A DNA stretch of 64,000 bases from Bacteroidales bacterium (GCA_017535325.1 JAFXUC010000024.1:115938-179937); one strand, 5' to 3'. Shown: positions 25,656-35,185, numbered from the stretch's first letter. Numbers and translations are program-made. The notes: generated by a model not told the origin, from the sequence alone.

Positions 25656-27542
25656 TTAACTTATTACCAAATCTTCAAATTCTTTTTCTCCGTTATAAAA
25701 ATCTTCAAGTTTTTTGTTGAACTCCTGTCTTGAAAGTGTTTTCCACGAGCGGAATTTTTCGGTTATGTTATGAAATTCAATTTCTATTTTGCGTTTTTTC
25801 TTTATGAAAACGTATCCCGAAAAAATATACAAAACGCTCATTAGCAAAAGTTTCATAATAGGCGGAGTTTTTTTGCGGTTGTAGTTTGACCATTTTGAGC
25901 CCCAAAATCCGATGATTCTTACCCCGACAACTTTTGTGTTTTGAGGCAGAATCTGAGCGGCGTTATAAGCCAGACGGCGGTTTCCGATTGTTTCTTTGCC
26001 GTCAAGAGTGATGTGTCCCGAAGGATAAAAAAGTATGTTTGCGCCGTTTTTGAGTTGCTCCTCCACAATGCTGTCTAATTGCTTAACCTGTTCAACCCCT
26101 TTTCGTCCGTTTCTCAAATCGGGTACTTTTACCGCGTCAAACATATTTAAAATATGTCCGATAACCGGGACGTTCCAAAAACGCGAATCTACCAAAGGTT
26201 GCAGTTTTTTGTCATAAAGCATGGCAATTAGCATTATCGGATCGAGAATTGCTCGGTGCATAGGCAGAATTAAAAGGTTTTCCTCTGACTTAACATCCAG
26301 AGTTTCAATGTCTTTGATTTTTATGTCGTAATGCAGTTTTACGTGGTTTCTGCCGAAAAAGCACAGCACGCTTTTGTAATTAAACAGAAAAACCATTGAG
26401 GCTGCAAACAAAACCAAACCGTCGAAAAGAAAAACGTATTTTGTCGGTAAAAGGCTTGTTATCAGAATGTTAGTTAACGAAGAAAAGAAAATGAAAACAA
26501 ACGACAAAAGATTGAAATACGCCAAAAAGACGTTTAATTCTTCCGTTCGTGCGCGTTTTTGAAGTTCGGCGTCCATTGGAATTTTGAAAAATCCGCAAAG
26601 AAGAGCCACTAAAACGATACAAACGGTGAAAATATTTTTCCCGAAGTCAAATACAAAAATCGAAATGAGCAATGCCGCTATCACAAATCCGAATTGCGGC
26701 ACGTAACCGAGCATAAAACGCTTTTTGTCGAGATTTCCGCACACAACGCAGCCCAACGCTATGCCTATTGCCATTAATGCCAAGACTATGCCCGTCTGAA
26801 AAGGCGACATCGAAAGAGCCTCGTCGCAGTGCAAAATTAATAGCGTCTGAATAGAAGCCGACAGCCACCAATACATACACAAAAGGTAAATGACATGTTT
26901 TAAACCTTTGTGTTTTGAGACTAACGCTGCGGTCTGTTTTAAAAAAGTTACGGGGTTTGCCGAAGATTCCTCTGCCTGATATTCTTCTTTTGCCTTTACA
27001 AAAAAACTGCTGACAACGCCCAAAACTGCTATACCAATAAGAGCAGCGTATTGAATTTCCTTAGAAACACCTTCGCTTAGAACCGAACCGAGAAATGTTC
27101 CTAACAAAATTCCTAAAAACGCAAAAGCCTCCATTCCGCCCATACCTTGCGAAATGCCGTCTTTTCCGCCAATGTCTTTTATCAGCCCGTATTTTGACGG
27201 TGAAAAAAGCGCACTCTGAAAGCCCATTAACGTTATTGCTGAAAGTGCGAGCGCAAGATTTTGAAATTCAAATCCCAAAACAGCCACCAACATAATCGGC
27301 AGTTCGAGAATTTTTGCGGTTTTAACAATTCGCGTTTTCTTAAAAAAATGCGGTAGTTTGCCCGCAAGCGGTGAAAAAAGCATATAAGGCAGCACCAATG
27401 CCCCTGCCGAAAAATTAACGACGAAAGTTTTGTATTGTTCGTCTACCCAACCGGCAGCAATAAAACAAACCAATGTTTTGAGCATATTGTCGTTCATAAC
27501 GCCCAAAACATTGGTTAGATATAAAGGTAAAAATTTTTTCAT
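25656..27542 (-). CDS. MFS transporter fused to a PlsC-type acyltransferase
   Basis: The 628-residue protein has about 400 residues of LplT-like major facilitator helices (NDNMLKTLVCF near the start, LMGFQSALFSPSKYGLIKDI) followed by a glycerophosphate acyltransferase domain with the catalytic HRAILD (HX4D, about residue 425) and FYPSGHITLDGKE in place of the usual EGTRS block. It lacks the AMP-ligase domain of Aas fusions. The likely job is flipping lysophospholipid inward and reacylating it. ATG directly abuts the ackA stop codon, so it is cotranscribed with pta and ackA. Confidence 0.85.
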   Translation of the reverse strand: MKKFLPLYLTNVLGVMNDNMLKTLVCFIAAGWVDEQYKTFVVNFSAGALVLPYMLFSPLAGKLPHFFKKTRIVKTAKILELPIMLVAVLGFEFQNLALALSAITLMGFQSALFSPSKYGLIKDIGGKDGISQGMGGMEAFAFLGILLGTFLGSVLSEGVSKEIQYAALIGIAVLGVVSSFFVKAKEEYQAEESSANPVTFLKQTAALVSKHKGLKHVIYLLCMYWWLSASIQTLLILHCDEALSMSPFQTGIVLALMAIGIALGCVVCGNLDKKRFMLGYVPQFGFVIAALLISIFVFDFGKNIFTVCIVLVALLCGFFKIPMDAELQKRARTEELNVFLAYFNLLSFVFIFFSSLTNILITSLLPTKYVFLFDGLVLFAASMVFLFNYKSVLCFFGRNHVKLHYDIKIKDIETLDVKSEENLLILPMHRAILDPIMLIAMLYDKKLQPLVDSRFWNVPVIGHILNMFDAVKVPDLRNGRKGVEQVKQLDSIVEEQLKNGANILFYPSGHITLDGKETIGNRRLAYNAAQILPQNTKVVGVRIIGFWGSKWSNYNRKKTPPIMKLLLMSVLYIFSGYVFIKKKRKIEIEFHNITEKFRSWKTLSRQEFNKKLEDFYNGEKEFEDLVIS

Positions 27543-28745
27543 TTATTTCTTTGTCAATTCCAAAGTATCTTGTGCGATAACGAGTTCTTCGTTAGTGGGC
27601 ACAACGATAACTTTTACTTTTGATGTCGGTTTTGAAATTACCATTTCTTTGTCTCTAAGACCGGTGTTAATGGTATCGTCAAATTCGATTCCGAGGTTTT
27701 CGAGATTCATTGCAACGCCGCGTCTTGTGGTGTCGCCTTTTTCGCCGATTCCGCCGCAGAAAACAAGAACATCACAACCGTTCATTGCAGCCATGTAAGC
27801 ACCGATGTATTTTTTGATGCTGTAATCTTGCATTTTGCAAGCAAGTGCTGCGCGGTATTCTTTTCTTACGAAAGCAGCCTCTTCAACGTCTCTCATGTCA
27901 GAAGAAACGCCCGAAATACCGAGAACGCCTGATTTCTTATTAATAAAGGTGTTCATATCTTCGGGTTTCAACGCACCGTTTTCAAACAAGTACGGGAAAA
28001 CAGCCGGGTCGATAACACCGCAACGGGTACCCATTACAACGCCTTCGCAAGGAGTCAAACCCATTGACGTATCAACGACTTTGCCGTTTTCGATTGCAGC
28101 GAGTGATGCGCCGTTTCCGATATGACAAGTGATGATTTTTGTTTTGTTGTAGTCAAGACCCAAGATTTCGCAGGCACGTTTAGAAACGTATCTGTGGCTT
28201 GAACCGTGGAAACCGTAACGACGGATATGATATTTTTCGTACAATTCGTAAGGAATTGCGTACATATATGCGTAATCGGGAATCGTCTGATGGAAAGCCG
28301 TGTCAAAAACTGCAACTTGGGGAAGAGACGGCAATATTGCTTTAATTGCTCTGATACCTTTGAGGTTAGCCATCTGATGAAGAGGTCCGAGCGGAGCAAT
28401 TTCTTCGATTTTAGCGATAACTTCGTCGTTAATCAAAACTGATTGTTTGAAAAATTCGCCACCGTGAAGAACTCTGTGTCCTGCTGCGTCAATCTCGTTC
28501 AAAGAAGCAATAACGCCTAAATTTTTATCAGTTAAAGTACTCAAAACCAATTCGATAGCCTCTTTGTGATCGTTCATAGGCTTTTCGATTTTGGTCTTTT
28601 CGCCTTCGCCTTTTTGATGTTTTAAGAATGAATCTTTAAGACCGATTTTTTCAACACCACCTTTTGCTAAAACTTCGTTTTTGTCCATATCAAAAAGTTG
28701 ATATTTCAATGACGAAGAACCGCAATTTATAACTAATATTTTCAC
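27543..28745 (-). CDS. ackA: Acetate kinase
   Basis: A 400-residue acetate kinase of normal length, with LVINCGSSSLKYQLFDM at the N-terminus, RYGFHGSSHRYVS (about residue 175), ITCHIGNGASLAAIENGKVVDTSMG in two motif blocks, and FCGGIGE near the C-terminus. It converts acetyl phosphate and ADP to acetate and ATP, forming the acetate pathway with pta directly upstream. Confidence 0.97.
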   Translation of the reverse strand: MKILVINCGSSSLKYQLFDMDKNEVLAKGGVEKIGLKDSFLKHQKGEGEKTKIEKPMNDHKEAIELVLSTLTDKNLGVIASLNEIDAAGHRVLHGGEFFKQSVLINDEVIAKIEEIAPLGPLHQMANLKGIRAIKAILPSLPQVAVFDTAFHQTIPDYAYMYAIPYELYEKYHIRRYGFHGSSHRYVSKRACEILGLDYNKTKIITCHIGNGASLAAIENGKVVDTSMGLTPCEGVVMGTRCGVIDPAVFPYLFENGALKPEDMNTFINKKSGVLGISGVSSDMRDVEEAAFVRKEYRAALACKMQDYSIKKYIGAYMAAMNGCDVLVFCGGIGEKGDTTRRGVAMNLENLGIEFDDTINTGLRDKEMVISKPTSKVKVIVVPTNEELVIAQDTLELTKK

Positions 28746-28752
28746 CTTATTT

Positions 28753-28799
28753 AATTATGAATTATGAATTGTGAATTGTGAATTTTCAATTGTCAATTA
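28753..28799. repeat. Tandem heptamer array between ackA and pta
   Basis: Seven head-to-tail units of the form AATT(A/G)TG, AATTTTC and AATTGTC fill the 51-bp gap. The unit is a permutation of the one at 13552-13628. Confidence 0.8.
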
Positions 28800-29798
28800 C
28801 TTTGCAGCAGCCTGCAATGCAGTGATAGCCACCATATTAACGATGTCTTCAACGTAGCAACCGCGAGAAAGGTCGTTTACAGGAGCAGCCATACCTTGAA
28901 GAATAGGACCAACAGCGTCAGCACCGGCTAATCTCTGAACGAGTTTATAACCGATGTTTCCAGCCTCCAAAGAGGGGAAAACCAAAACGTTGGCTTTTCC
29001 GGCAACGTGGCTTCCAGGAGCTTTCAAATCTGCAACTTTCTGAACCATAGCAGCATCGGCTTGAAGTTCACCGTCAATTTCAAGTTCGGGAGCGCGTTCC
29101 TGCGCGATTTTTGTAGCCTCTGTAACTTTGTCAACCATTTCGTGTTGAGCCGAACCTTTGGTAGAGAAACTAAGCATTGCAACTTTCGGGTCAATACCTG
29201 CCAAGGCTTTTGCTGTTTTTGCAGAAATGATGGCAATGTCGGCTAATTGCTCTGCGTTAGGAGCGATGTTGACTGCGCAGTCAGCGAAAAGGAATACGCC
29301 GTCCTGACCGTAATTTTTGTCTTTTACGACAACAACAAATGCGCCCGAAACTGTACTTACACCCGGAGCGGTTTTGATATACTGCAAAGCGGGTCGGATA
29401 GTGTCAGCGGTAGAGCAGATTGCGCCTGCAACCATACCGTCAGCGTGTCCGGCTTTTATCATAAGTGTGCCGAGATAGTAGGGGCTGTCAAGTTGTTTCA
29501 AGGCTTTTTCTACGGTCATACCTTTTGACTTGCGGATTTCAGCCATGATTTCGGCATACTGCTGTTTGCCTGAAAAAGTTTTCGGGTCAACGATTTCGGC
29601 TTTTGAAATGTTTTTCAGACCGAATTTTTCTGCTTCGGCTTTGATTGTTTCGGGATTGCCGATTAGTACGAGTTGTGCAATGCCTTCGCCGAGAATTTGC
29701 TCAGCGGCTTTAAGAGTGCGTTCTTCTTCGCCTTCGGGCAATACAACACGTTTGTTTGCCTTTTTAGCGTTTTCTCTTATTTGTTCCAATAATGTCAT
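28797..29798 (-). CDS. pta: Phosphate acetyltransferase
   Basis: ATG at 29798 (MTLLEQIRENAKKANKRVVLPEGEEERT) is chosen over an upstream in-frame codon at 29831, which would overlap the promoter box. The 333-residue protein is the short Pta form lacking the regulatory N-terminal domain, with DGMVAGAICSTADTIRPALQ split around residue 130 and PDLNRGNIGYK-type variant ALEAGNIGYKLVQRLAGADAVGP near the C-terminus. It makes acetyl phosphate from acetyl-CoA. First gene of a pta-ackA-MFS/acyltransferase operon. Confidence 0.96.
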   Translation of the reverse strand: MTLLEQIRENAKKANKRVVLPEGEEERTLKAAEQILGEGIAQLVLIGNPETIKAEAEKFGLKNISKAEIVDPKTFSGKQQYAEIMAEIRKSKGMTVEKALKQLDSPYYLGTLMIKAGHADGMVAGAICSTADTIRPALQYIKTAPGVSTVSGAFVVVVKDKNYGQDGVFLFADCAVNIAPNAEQLADIAIISAKTAKALAGIDPKVAMLSFSTKGSAQHEMVDKVTEATKIAQERAPELEIDGELQADAAMVQKVADLKAPGSHVAGKANVLVFPSLEAGNIGYKLVQRLAGADAVGPILQGMAAPVNDLSRGCYVEDIVNMVAITALQAAAK

Positions 29799-29842
29799 GG
29801 ATTGTAAGATTTTTATATGGTTTGTTAACAAAAATTATTCGA

Positions 29843-29874
29843 CAAAATTAGAAAAAATTGCATAGACAACCAAA
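29843..29874 (-). promoter_or_regulatory. Promoter of pta
   Basis: TTTG (29874-29871), 20 nt, TAATTTTG (29850-29843): full match to the Bacteroidota consensus, 44 nt before the pta ATG. Confidence 0.8.
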
Positions 29875-29941
29875 AAAAACTTAGTTTTCAGTGCAATTTT
29901 TAATTTTTTTATATGTAAAGTTTTTTACCTTACCCAATTTT

Positions 29942-30070
29942 CTATTTGCAAATCAGATTATCGGAAATAAAAACTTTTTTACGACCGGTTTCTTCCAACC
30001 GTTGCTTAATATTGTGCTTATCCCTGAGATAAAAAACACAAATGTCCGTATCAAGCAAATAACCTTTCAT
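29942..30070 (-). pseudogene. Truncated PIN-domain (VapC-type) toxin, first 42 residues only
   Basis: The ATG overlaps the antitoxin stop by ATGA, the normal vapBC arrangement. The frame reads MKGYLLDTDICVFYLRD, which is the start of a PIN nuclease with its first catalytic Asp (LDTDI), and continues through VFISDNLICK to a TAG. A complete PIN toxin has about 130 residues and three further acidic sites; none follows in any frame before the pta promoter at 29874. The rest of the gene has been lost, so the toxin should be inactive. Confidence 0.75.
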
Positions 30071-30315
30071 AATTCGATTTCCCTGTTTTCGGTTCTGGTC
30101 TGATATATATCGTCAATGATTTCCTCAGCGGAACGGCTGTCTTTCCATTTTCCCGCAAATTGGTCTGTCCAATTTTCCTTTTTGGACTCTTTGTGAGCCA
30201 CAGAATTAACAAGCATTGCTGCAAGTTCGAGTTTTACCATATCGCTCAAATTTTTCAGCAACGACCAATATTTTACGCTCAAAGGCGATGAGATTTCAAA
30301 TGTAGATACATTCAT
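30067..30315 (-). CDS. VapB-like antitoxin of a broken toxin-antitoxin pair
   Basis: An 82-residue protein beginning MNVSTFEISSPLSVKYWSLL and ending in an acidic tail (EEIIDDIYQTRTENREIEL), the pattern of small antitoxins that precede PIN toxins in Bacteroidota. The C-terminal acidic segment is the expected toxin-binding part. Its stop overlaps the start of a truncated PIN gene. A TATTTTTG box at 30345-30338 lies 22 nt upstream. If still expressed it could only act as an orphan DNA-binding or cross-neutralising protein. Confidence 0.65.
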   Translation of the reverse strand: MNVSTFEISSPLSVKYWSLLKNLSDMVKLELAAMLVNSVAHKESKKENWTDQFAGKWKDSRSAEEIIDDIYQTRTENREIEL

Positions 30316-30430
30316 AATTACAAACTTTTTCTAAAAACAAAAATACAAACTTTTTTTCAAATTCACTAACAAAAGGAAAAAAATTTACATTCTGTTAATA
30401 TTAATGCTTTTTAAAACACTGATTTTGTTT

Positions 30431-30438
30431 TAATTTTG
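30431..30438 (+). promoter_or_regulatory. -7 box upstream of the TonB receptor gene
   Basis: TAATTTTG lies 34 nt before the ATG at 30473. There is no TTTG at the expected distance upstream, so an activator or a metal-dependent regulator may be needed. Confidence 0.5.
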
Positions 30439-30472
30439 CAGCGTAATTTTAAGAATACACACACGTAGAATA

Positions 30473-32323
30473 ATGAAACCGATTTTTGCAGCATTGACTT
30501 TATCTTTTTGTTCGCTAAATGTTTGCGCACAAAACGACACCACTATACAACATCCGGAAGTAGTTATAACAGGAACACGTAACTTAGTAGACGTAAGATA
30601 TTTACCGCTAACTGTTACGCAAATTTCTAACGCAGAGTTAGAAAGAAAATATGATTTTTCTGTTTTGCCGGCAGTTATGGAACAAACGCCCGGACTTTTT
30701 ACAACTTCAAGGGGTATAATTGGTTATGGCGTTTCTACTAATGCTGCTGGAAATATAAAAGTGCGCGGAGTAGGCTCTATGGCGCAACTTCTTGTTTTAA
30801 TTGACGGTCAGCCGCAATTTGCAGGGCTTATGGGACACCCTATTCCTGACGCTTACCAATGTTTTTCAACCGAAAAAGTGGAAGTTATACGCGGGGCTTC
30901 TTGCCTTTTGTACGGTTCTAATGCTATGGGTGGAGTAATCAACATTGTTACAAAAGATGCTCAAAAAACTGACGGCGCACATACCGATTTTCAAATTTCG
31001 GGAGGAAGTTACGGCACGTTTCAGGCGCAAGGCTCGGGTAAATTTCGTAGTGGAAAATTTTCAAGCGTTCTCGGTGTGAGTTATCAGTTTACCGACGGAC
31101 ACAGACCAAACTCTAATTTTGACCAACTTACGGACTTTATAAAAGTCGGTTACGATATTTCTGACCACTGGACGGCTAATGCAGATATTAATCTTACTAA
31201 TTTTGAGTTTTCAAATCCCGGACCCGAAGGCGCGGAAATTTATGACTCAGACGCGGACATTATTAGAGGTCTTGCAAGTGTTTCTGTAACAAATAATTAC
31301 GCAAAAACTTCTGGCTCTTTTCGTGTGTTTTACGATTGGGGAAATCACGAAATCAACGACGGACACCTTCTTAACGCTGCTGAAAAAAATTATCTCTACA
31401 AGCACAAAGATTTTATTGGCGGTATAAACGCTTATCAATCAGTTAGTTTGTTTCAAGGCAATAGAACAACTTTTGGTTTTGACTACCAAAATTTTGGCGG
31501 AAAGGCTTGGAACGACTTTTTTGACGGACATTCCGAGGATATCGTTAACGACAAAAATCAAAACGAAGTGGCAGGTTACGTTGATTTTCGTCAGGAGTTA
31601 ACATCTTGGTTTTCAGCGGATTTGGGCGTAAGAGTGGACAATCATTCTCAAAGCGGAACTTTTGTTGTGCCGCAGTTTGGTCTCTCGTTTTATTCTCAAA
31701 AAGACGATAATGTAAAACTCTTGTTTTCAAAAGGTTTCAGAAATCCGACGATTAGGGAAATGTATATGTTTCCGCCTCAAAACGATGAGTTGAAGCCCGA
31801 AGAAACAATGAATTATGAAATTTCTTACTCAAAGAAAATCAATCATTTACAATTAGAAGCCAATGTCTTTTATATTAAGGGCGAAAATATGATTCTAACG
31901 GTTATGAAACCCGATGGAAAAGGTAAAATCAATAAAAATGTTGAAGATTTTGAAAATTCGGGATTTGAATTATCGGCAAAATATTTTCTTAATCCGGCGT
32001 GGAATTTTGCTTTGAATTATTCTTATCTTAATTCTAACAAAGACATTGAAGGTGCACCAAAACACAAAATATTTTTTTCTGCGGGTTATTTAGGCGAAAA
32101 ATTTTCTTCAAATTTGACTGTTGAAAATATTTCCGGCTTGTATATCGGCGAAAATATGGAAGAAAATTATACACTTGTTAATTTAAATTTCGGTTATCAA
32201 GTGCTGAAAAATATGAAAATTTTTGTAAAAGGCGAAAATCTTTTAGCACAAAAATATCAGACTTACGCTGGATTTTATATGCCGAAAGCGACATTTATGG
32301 GCGGCGTAAAATTAAGTTTTTAA
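30473..32323 (+). CDS. TonB-dependent outer-membrane receptor
   Basis: A 616-residue receptor with a signal peptide (MKPIFAALTLSFCSLNVCAQ), a TonB-box-like EVVITGTR just after cleavage, a plug domain (IKVRGVGSMAQLLVLIDGQ, then VEVIRGASCLLYGSNAMGGVINIVT in two blocks) and a barrel ending GGVKLSF with terminal Phe. Its small size resembles BtuB, haem or simple siderophore receptors rather than SusC. The substrate is not evident. It heads an apparent operon with a LuxR-type regulator (7 bp) and a MATE pump (4 bp). Confidence 0.92.
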   Translation: MKPIFAALTLSFCSLNVCAQNDTTIQHPEVVITGTRNLVDVRYLPLTVTQISNAELERKYDFSVLPAVMEQTPGLFTTSRGIIGYGVSTNAAGNIKVRGVGSMAQLLVLIDGQPQFAGLMGHPIPDAYQCFSTEKVEVIRGASCLLYGSNAMGGVINIVTKDAQKTDGAHTDFQISGGSYGTFQAQGSGKFRSGKFSSVLGVSYQFTDGHRPNSNFDQLTDFIKVGYDISDHWTANADINLTNFEFSNPGPEGAEIYDSDADIIRGLASVSVTNNYAKTSGSFRVFYDWGNHEINDGHLLNAAEKNYLYKHKDFIGGINAYQSVSLFQGNRTTFGFDYQNFGGKAWNDFFDGHSEDIVNDKNQNEVAGYVDFRQELTSWFSADLGVRVDNHSQSGTFVVPQFGLSFYSQKDDNVKLLFSKGFRNPTIREMYMFPPQNDELKPEETMNYEISYSKKINHLQLEANVFYIKGENMILTVMKPDGKGKINKNVEDFENSGFELSAKYFLNPAWNFALNYSYLNSNKDIEGAPKHKIFFSAGYLGEKFSSNLTVENISGLYIGENMEENYTLVNLNFGYQVLKNMKIFVKGENLLAQKYQTYAGFYMPKATFMGGVKLSF

Positions 32324-32330
32324 CAATAAA

Positions 32331-32930
32331 ATGCGGCAAAAAAGCGAAAAATTAAGAATTACGGTTATTGAAACTTCACCGATATTGCTTTCGGGGCTTG
32401 TCAGCACAATAAAACATGCTCTTGATTGTGATGTTGTGTTTCAGGAATTTGCTGAAAATCAGGATTATGACGATTTAAAAAGGTTTGCTCCTGACATTAT
32501 CGTTGTTAATCCCGTATTTTTGGGGCTTCAAGGCGTAAAGGAGTTGAAAAAGAAAATTCCGCTAACCTCGCACCTTGTCTGTCTTAAAACTTTTGTCTTG
32601 GACGAAAGCGTTTTGAATCTCTTTGAAGCGGTTATAACCCTTTACGACAAGCCCGATGACATTCATCATTTGATTGACCGTCTGAGCGGTTATCATGAAA
32701 GGGAAAACTTGGATTCTGCGTTGACCGAAAGAGAAAAAGAAATCGTAAAACTTGTAGTAAAAGGCAGGTCGAACAAAGAAATTTCGTCCGAAATGAATAT
32801 TTCTGTTTACACGGTTTCTACTCATAGGCGTAATATTGCGCGGAAACTGCAAATACACTCGGCAACGGCTATGACTATTTATGCAATTTCCAACAACTTA
32901 GTAAGCATTAACGAAGTAAAAAGCCTATAA
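32331..32930 (+). CDS. LuxR-type regulator with a degenerate receiver domain
   Basis: The 199-residue protein has a receiver-like N-terminal domain (about 1-115) and a LuxR helix-turn-helix (LTEREKEIVKLVVKGRSNKEISSEMNISVYTVSTH region, about 130-190). Where a response regulator has its phosphoacceptor Asp, this one reads IIVVNPVFLG, with Asn at that place, so it is probably not phosphorylated in the usual way. It may sense a ligand or be constitutive. Located between a TonB receptor and a MATE pump, it likely regulates them. Confidence 0.8.
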   Translation: MRQKSEKLRITVIETSPILLSGLVSTIKHALDCDVVFQEFAENQDYDDLKRFAPDIIVVNPVFLGLQGVKELKKKIPLTSHLVCLKTFVLDESVLNLFEAVITLYDKPDDIHHLIDRLSGYHERENLDSALTEREKEIVKLVVKGRSNKEISSEMNISVYTVSTHRRNIARKLQIHSATAMTIYAISNNLVSINEVKSL

Positions 32931-32934
32931 AAAA

Positions 32935-34314
32935 ATGGCGGTAAAAGTTAAGGATATGACAACGGGCAGACCTTTTAGTCTGATTCTGAAATTTTCGTTG
33001 CCACTAATGTTAGGAAACCTTCTGCAACAGACTTATTCTCTGACAGATGCGGCTATTGTCGGCAATTATATCGACATCAACGCCTTAGGCGCAATCGGCG
33101 CGTCAACCTCGGTTATGTTTTTTATTTTGGGATTTTGTAACGGCTGTGGCAGCGGCTTTGCGATTCCGATTGCGCAAAAATTCGGCGCAAAAGATTATTC
33201 TTTGATGCGCTGTTTTGTAAACAACTCTCTAAAAATTTCGGTTGTTATCTCACTAATTTTGACGGTAATAACCGCTCTTATGTGCCGGCAAATTCTGCAT
33301 TGGCTCAATACACCCGAAGAAATTTTTGAAGGTGCATATATGTACCTTTTGATAACTTTTTTAGGCATTCCGGCAACGTTTTTTTATAACCTTTTGTCCG
33401 CAATTATCCGTGCTTTGGGTGATAGCAAAACGCCTTTTTATTTCCTTATAATTTCAACCGTTTTGAATATCGGTTTGGACTTTTTGTTTATTTTGGGACT
33501 GAATTTCGGTGTCGGAGGTGCCGCACTCGCAACGCTGACTGCTCAGGCAATTTCTGTAATTTTGTGCTGGTTTTATATGCAAAAAAACTTTTCTATTTTG
33601 AAATCAGAACCGTTTGAAAAACAGTTGAACCGCAGGTATGTCGGCATTTTGCTGAATGCAGGCGTGCCTATGGGGTTGCAATTTTCGATTACGGCTATCG
33701 GCTCTATGATGCTTCAAAATGCTAACAACAGCCTCGGAACGGTTTGCGTTGCGGCTTTTACAACGGCAATGCGTATAAAAATGTTTTTTATGTGCGTTCT
33801 TGACAATCTTGGAATCGCTATGGCAACATATTGCGGTCAAAATTACGGCGCAAAAAAAACGTCAAGAATCCTAACCGGCATAAAAGATTCAATGATTATG
33901 ATGGCAGTTTATTCTGTCGTGATGTTTTTTGTTCAGTGGTTTTTTGCGCGTGAAATGGGTACTTGGTTTATGGACTCATCAGAGGTGCAAGTGCTTGATA
34001 ATACGGAACTTTTTCTTAGAATTTCGGTAAGTTTTTACCTTGCGCTTGGTGCTCTTGCAATTCTTAGGTGTTCAATTCAAGGGGTCGGCTACACAAAACT
34101 TTCAATGTTTAGCGGAGTCTCTGAAATGATTGCACGCGTTTTGATAAGCCTTTTTATCGTTCCGAAATTCGGCTTTTTAGGAGTTTGTTTTGGCGACCCT
34201 ATGGCATGGTGTGCCGCTGATTTGTTTCTAATTCCCGCATTTATCGGAGTGTATAAAAAAATCACGGCGAATTCTTTTAGCAACGATTTAAATGAGAATA
34301 AATCAATTATTTGA
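32935..34314 (+). CDS. MATE-family multidrug/toxin efflux transporter
   Basis: A 459-residue membrane protein with 12 hydrophobic segments and two repeated halves, typical of MATE proteins: SLPLMLGNLLQQTYSLTDAAIVGNYI near residue 22, and the second-half equivalent GVPMGLQFSITAIGSMMLQ near residue 240. It probably exports cationic or xenobiotic compounds using Na+ or H+. It ends in an 8-bp convergent overlap with the symporter gene. Confidence 0.92.
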   Translation: MAVKVKDMTTGRPFSLILKFSLPLMLGNLLQQTYSLTDAAIVGNYIDINALGAIGASTSVMFFILGFCNGCGSGFAIPIAQKFGAKDYSLMRCFVNNSLKISVVISLILTVITALMCRQILHWLNTPEEIFEGAYMYLLITFLGIPATFFYNLLSAIIRALGDSKTPFYFLIISTVLNIGLDFLFILGLNFGVGGAALATLTAQAISVILCWFYMQKNFSILKSEPFEKQLNRRYVGILLNAGVPMGLQFSITAIGSMMLQNANNSLGTVCVAAFTTAMRIKMFFMCVLDNLGIAMATYCGQNYGAKKTSRILTGIKDSMIMMAVYSVVMFFVQWFFAREMGTWFMDSSEVQVLDNTELFLRISVSFYLALGALAILRCSIQGVGYTKLSMFSGVSEMIARVLISLFIVPKFGFLGVCFGDPMAWCAADLFLIPAFIGVYKKITANSFSNDLNENKSII

Positions 34315-35185
34315 AAATATCTTTTACCTTAACATCAGAATGAACAAGTAAAAACAATACTGCCGTAAAAAAAGTAAACATTGCGTATACAAGAGCGGGT
34401 TTTTCAATTTCGCACGAATTTTCAAGCATTGTGGCAACAGAAAGAGCAAGCGCAGTGTTTTGAAGTCCCGTTTCAATGGCAACGGTCAACTGCGAGGCCT
34501 TGTCCAAAGAAAAAACTTTTGACAAAAGAAAACCGCCGTACATTCCTAAAATGTTAAGCAACAAAACGTATGGGGCAAGCATAATGATTTCGTCAACCGA
34601 AAGAGGATTGCAAGTGCTGGAAGAGTCAGAATAAAAAATCTTAATGGAAAAAACCGCTAACAACAAAAGCGGAAGAATAATTTTCAAAGGTTTTTCCAAA
34701 AAGTCAGCAACTTGCTTTTTGTATTTTCTAATCATCAATCCCAAAAAAGCAGGCAAAATCACAAATATCAAAATATGAATAAAACTTTCTGAAAACGAAA
34801 GACTTACAGTGCTATCTCCTTGAACAAAAAACATTATCGCGAGCGAAATAAAAAACGGAATTGAAAACGGACTAATTAGCGAATTAAAAATCGTCATCGA
34901 AATAGAAAGTGCAGTATTTGCCCTAAAAATATGAACCAAAATATTACTTGTTGTGCCAACGGGACAAAAAGCAATCAACACTATTCCGAGTTTTTCAAAT
35001 GCTGATACCGGCGCAAAATACGCAAGGCAAAACGACAAAACAGGGAGTATAAGAAGTTGACTTCCAATACCCGTAAGAATGGATTTCGGATACAAAAACA
35101 CGTTTTTAAAGTCCTGAAATGTCAGCGACATACCTATTCCAATCATTATAAGAATAAGCGTAAAATTTACTAAATAATCAGCCAT
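34307..35185 (-). CDS. Bile acid:sodium symporter (BASS) family transporter
   Basis: ATG at 35185 (MADYLVNFTLILIMIGIGMSLTF) is chosen; the frame can be extended to a TTG at 35209 but that adds only a polar octapeptide. The 292-residue protein has about nine or ten membrane helices, with AFCPVGTTSNILVHIFRANTALS (about residue 78-100) and ETGLQNTALALSVATML (about 240-256) matching the two crossover motifs of the BASS fold. It imports organic anions with sodium; the substrate could be pantoate, pyruvate, or bile acids. Confidence 0.85.
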   Translation of the reverse strand: MADYLVNFTLILIMIGIGMSLTFQDFKNVFLYPKSILTGIGSQLLILPVLSFCLAYFAPVSAFEKLGIVLIAFCPVGTTSNILVHIFRANTALSISMTIFNSLISPFSIPFFISLAIMFFVQGDSTVSLSFSESFIHILIFVILPAFLGLMIRKYKKQVADFLEKPLKIILPLLLLAVFSIKIFYSDSSSTCNPLSVDEIIMLAPYVLLLNILGMYGGFLLSKVFSLDKASQLTVAIETGLQNTALALSVATMLENSCEIEKPALVYAMFTFFTAVLFLLVHSDVKVKDIFK

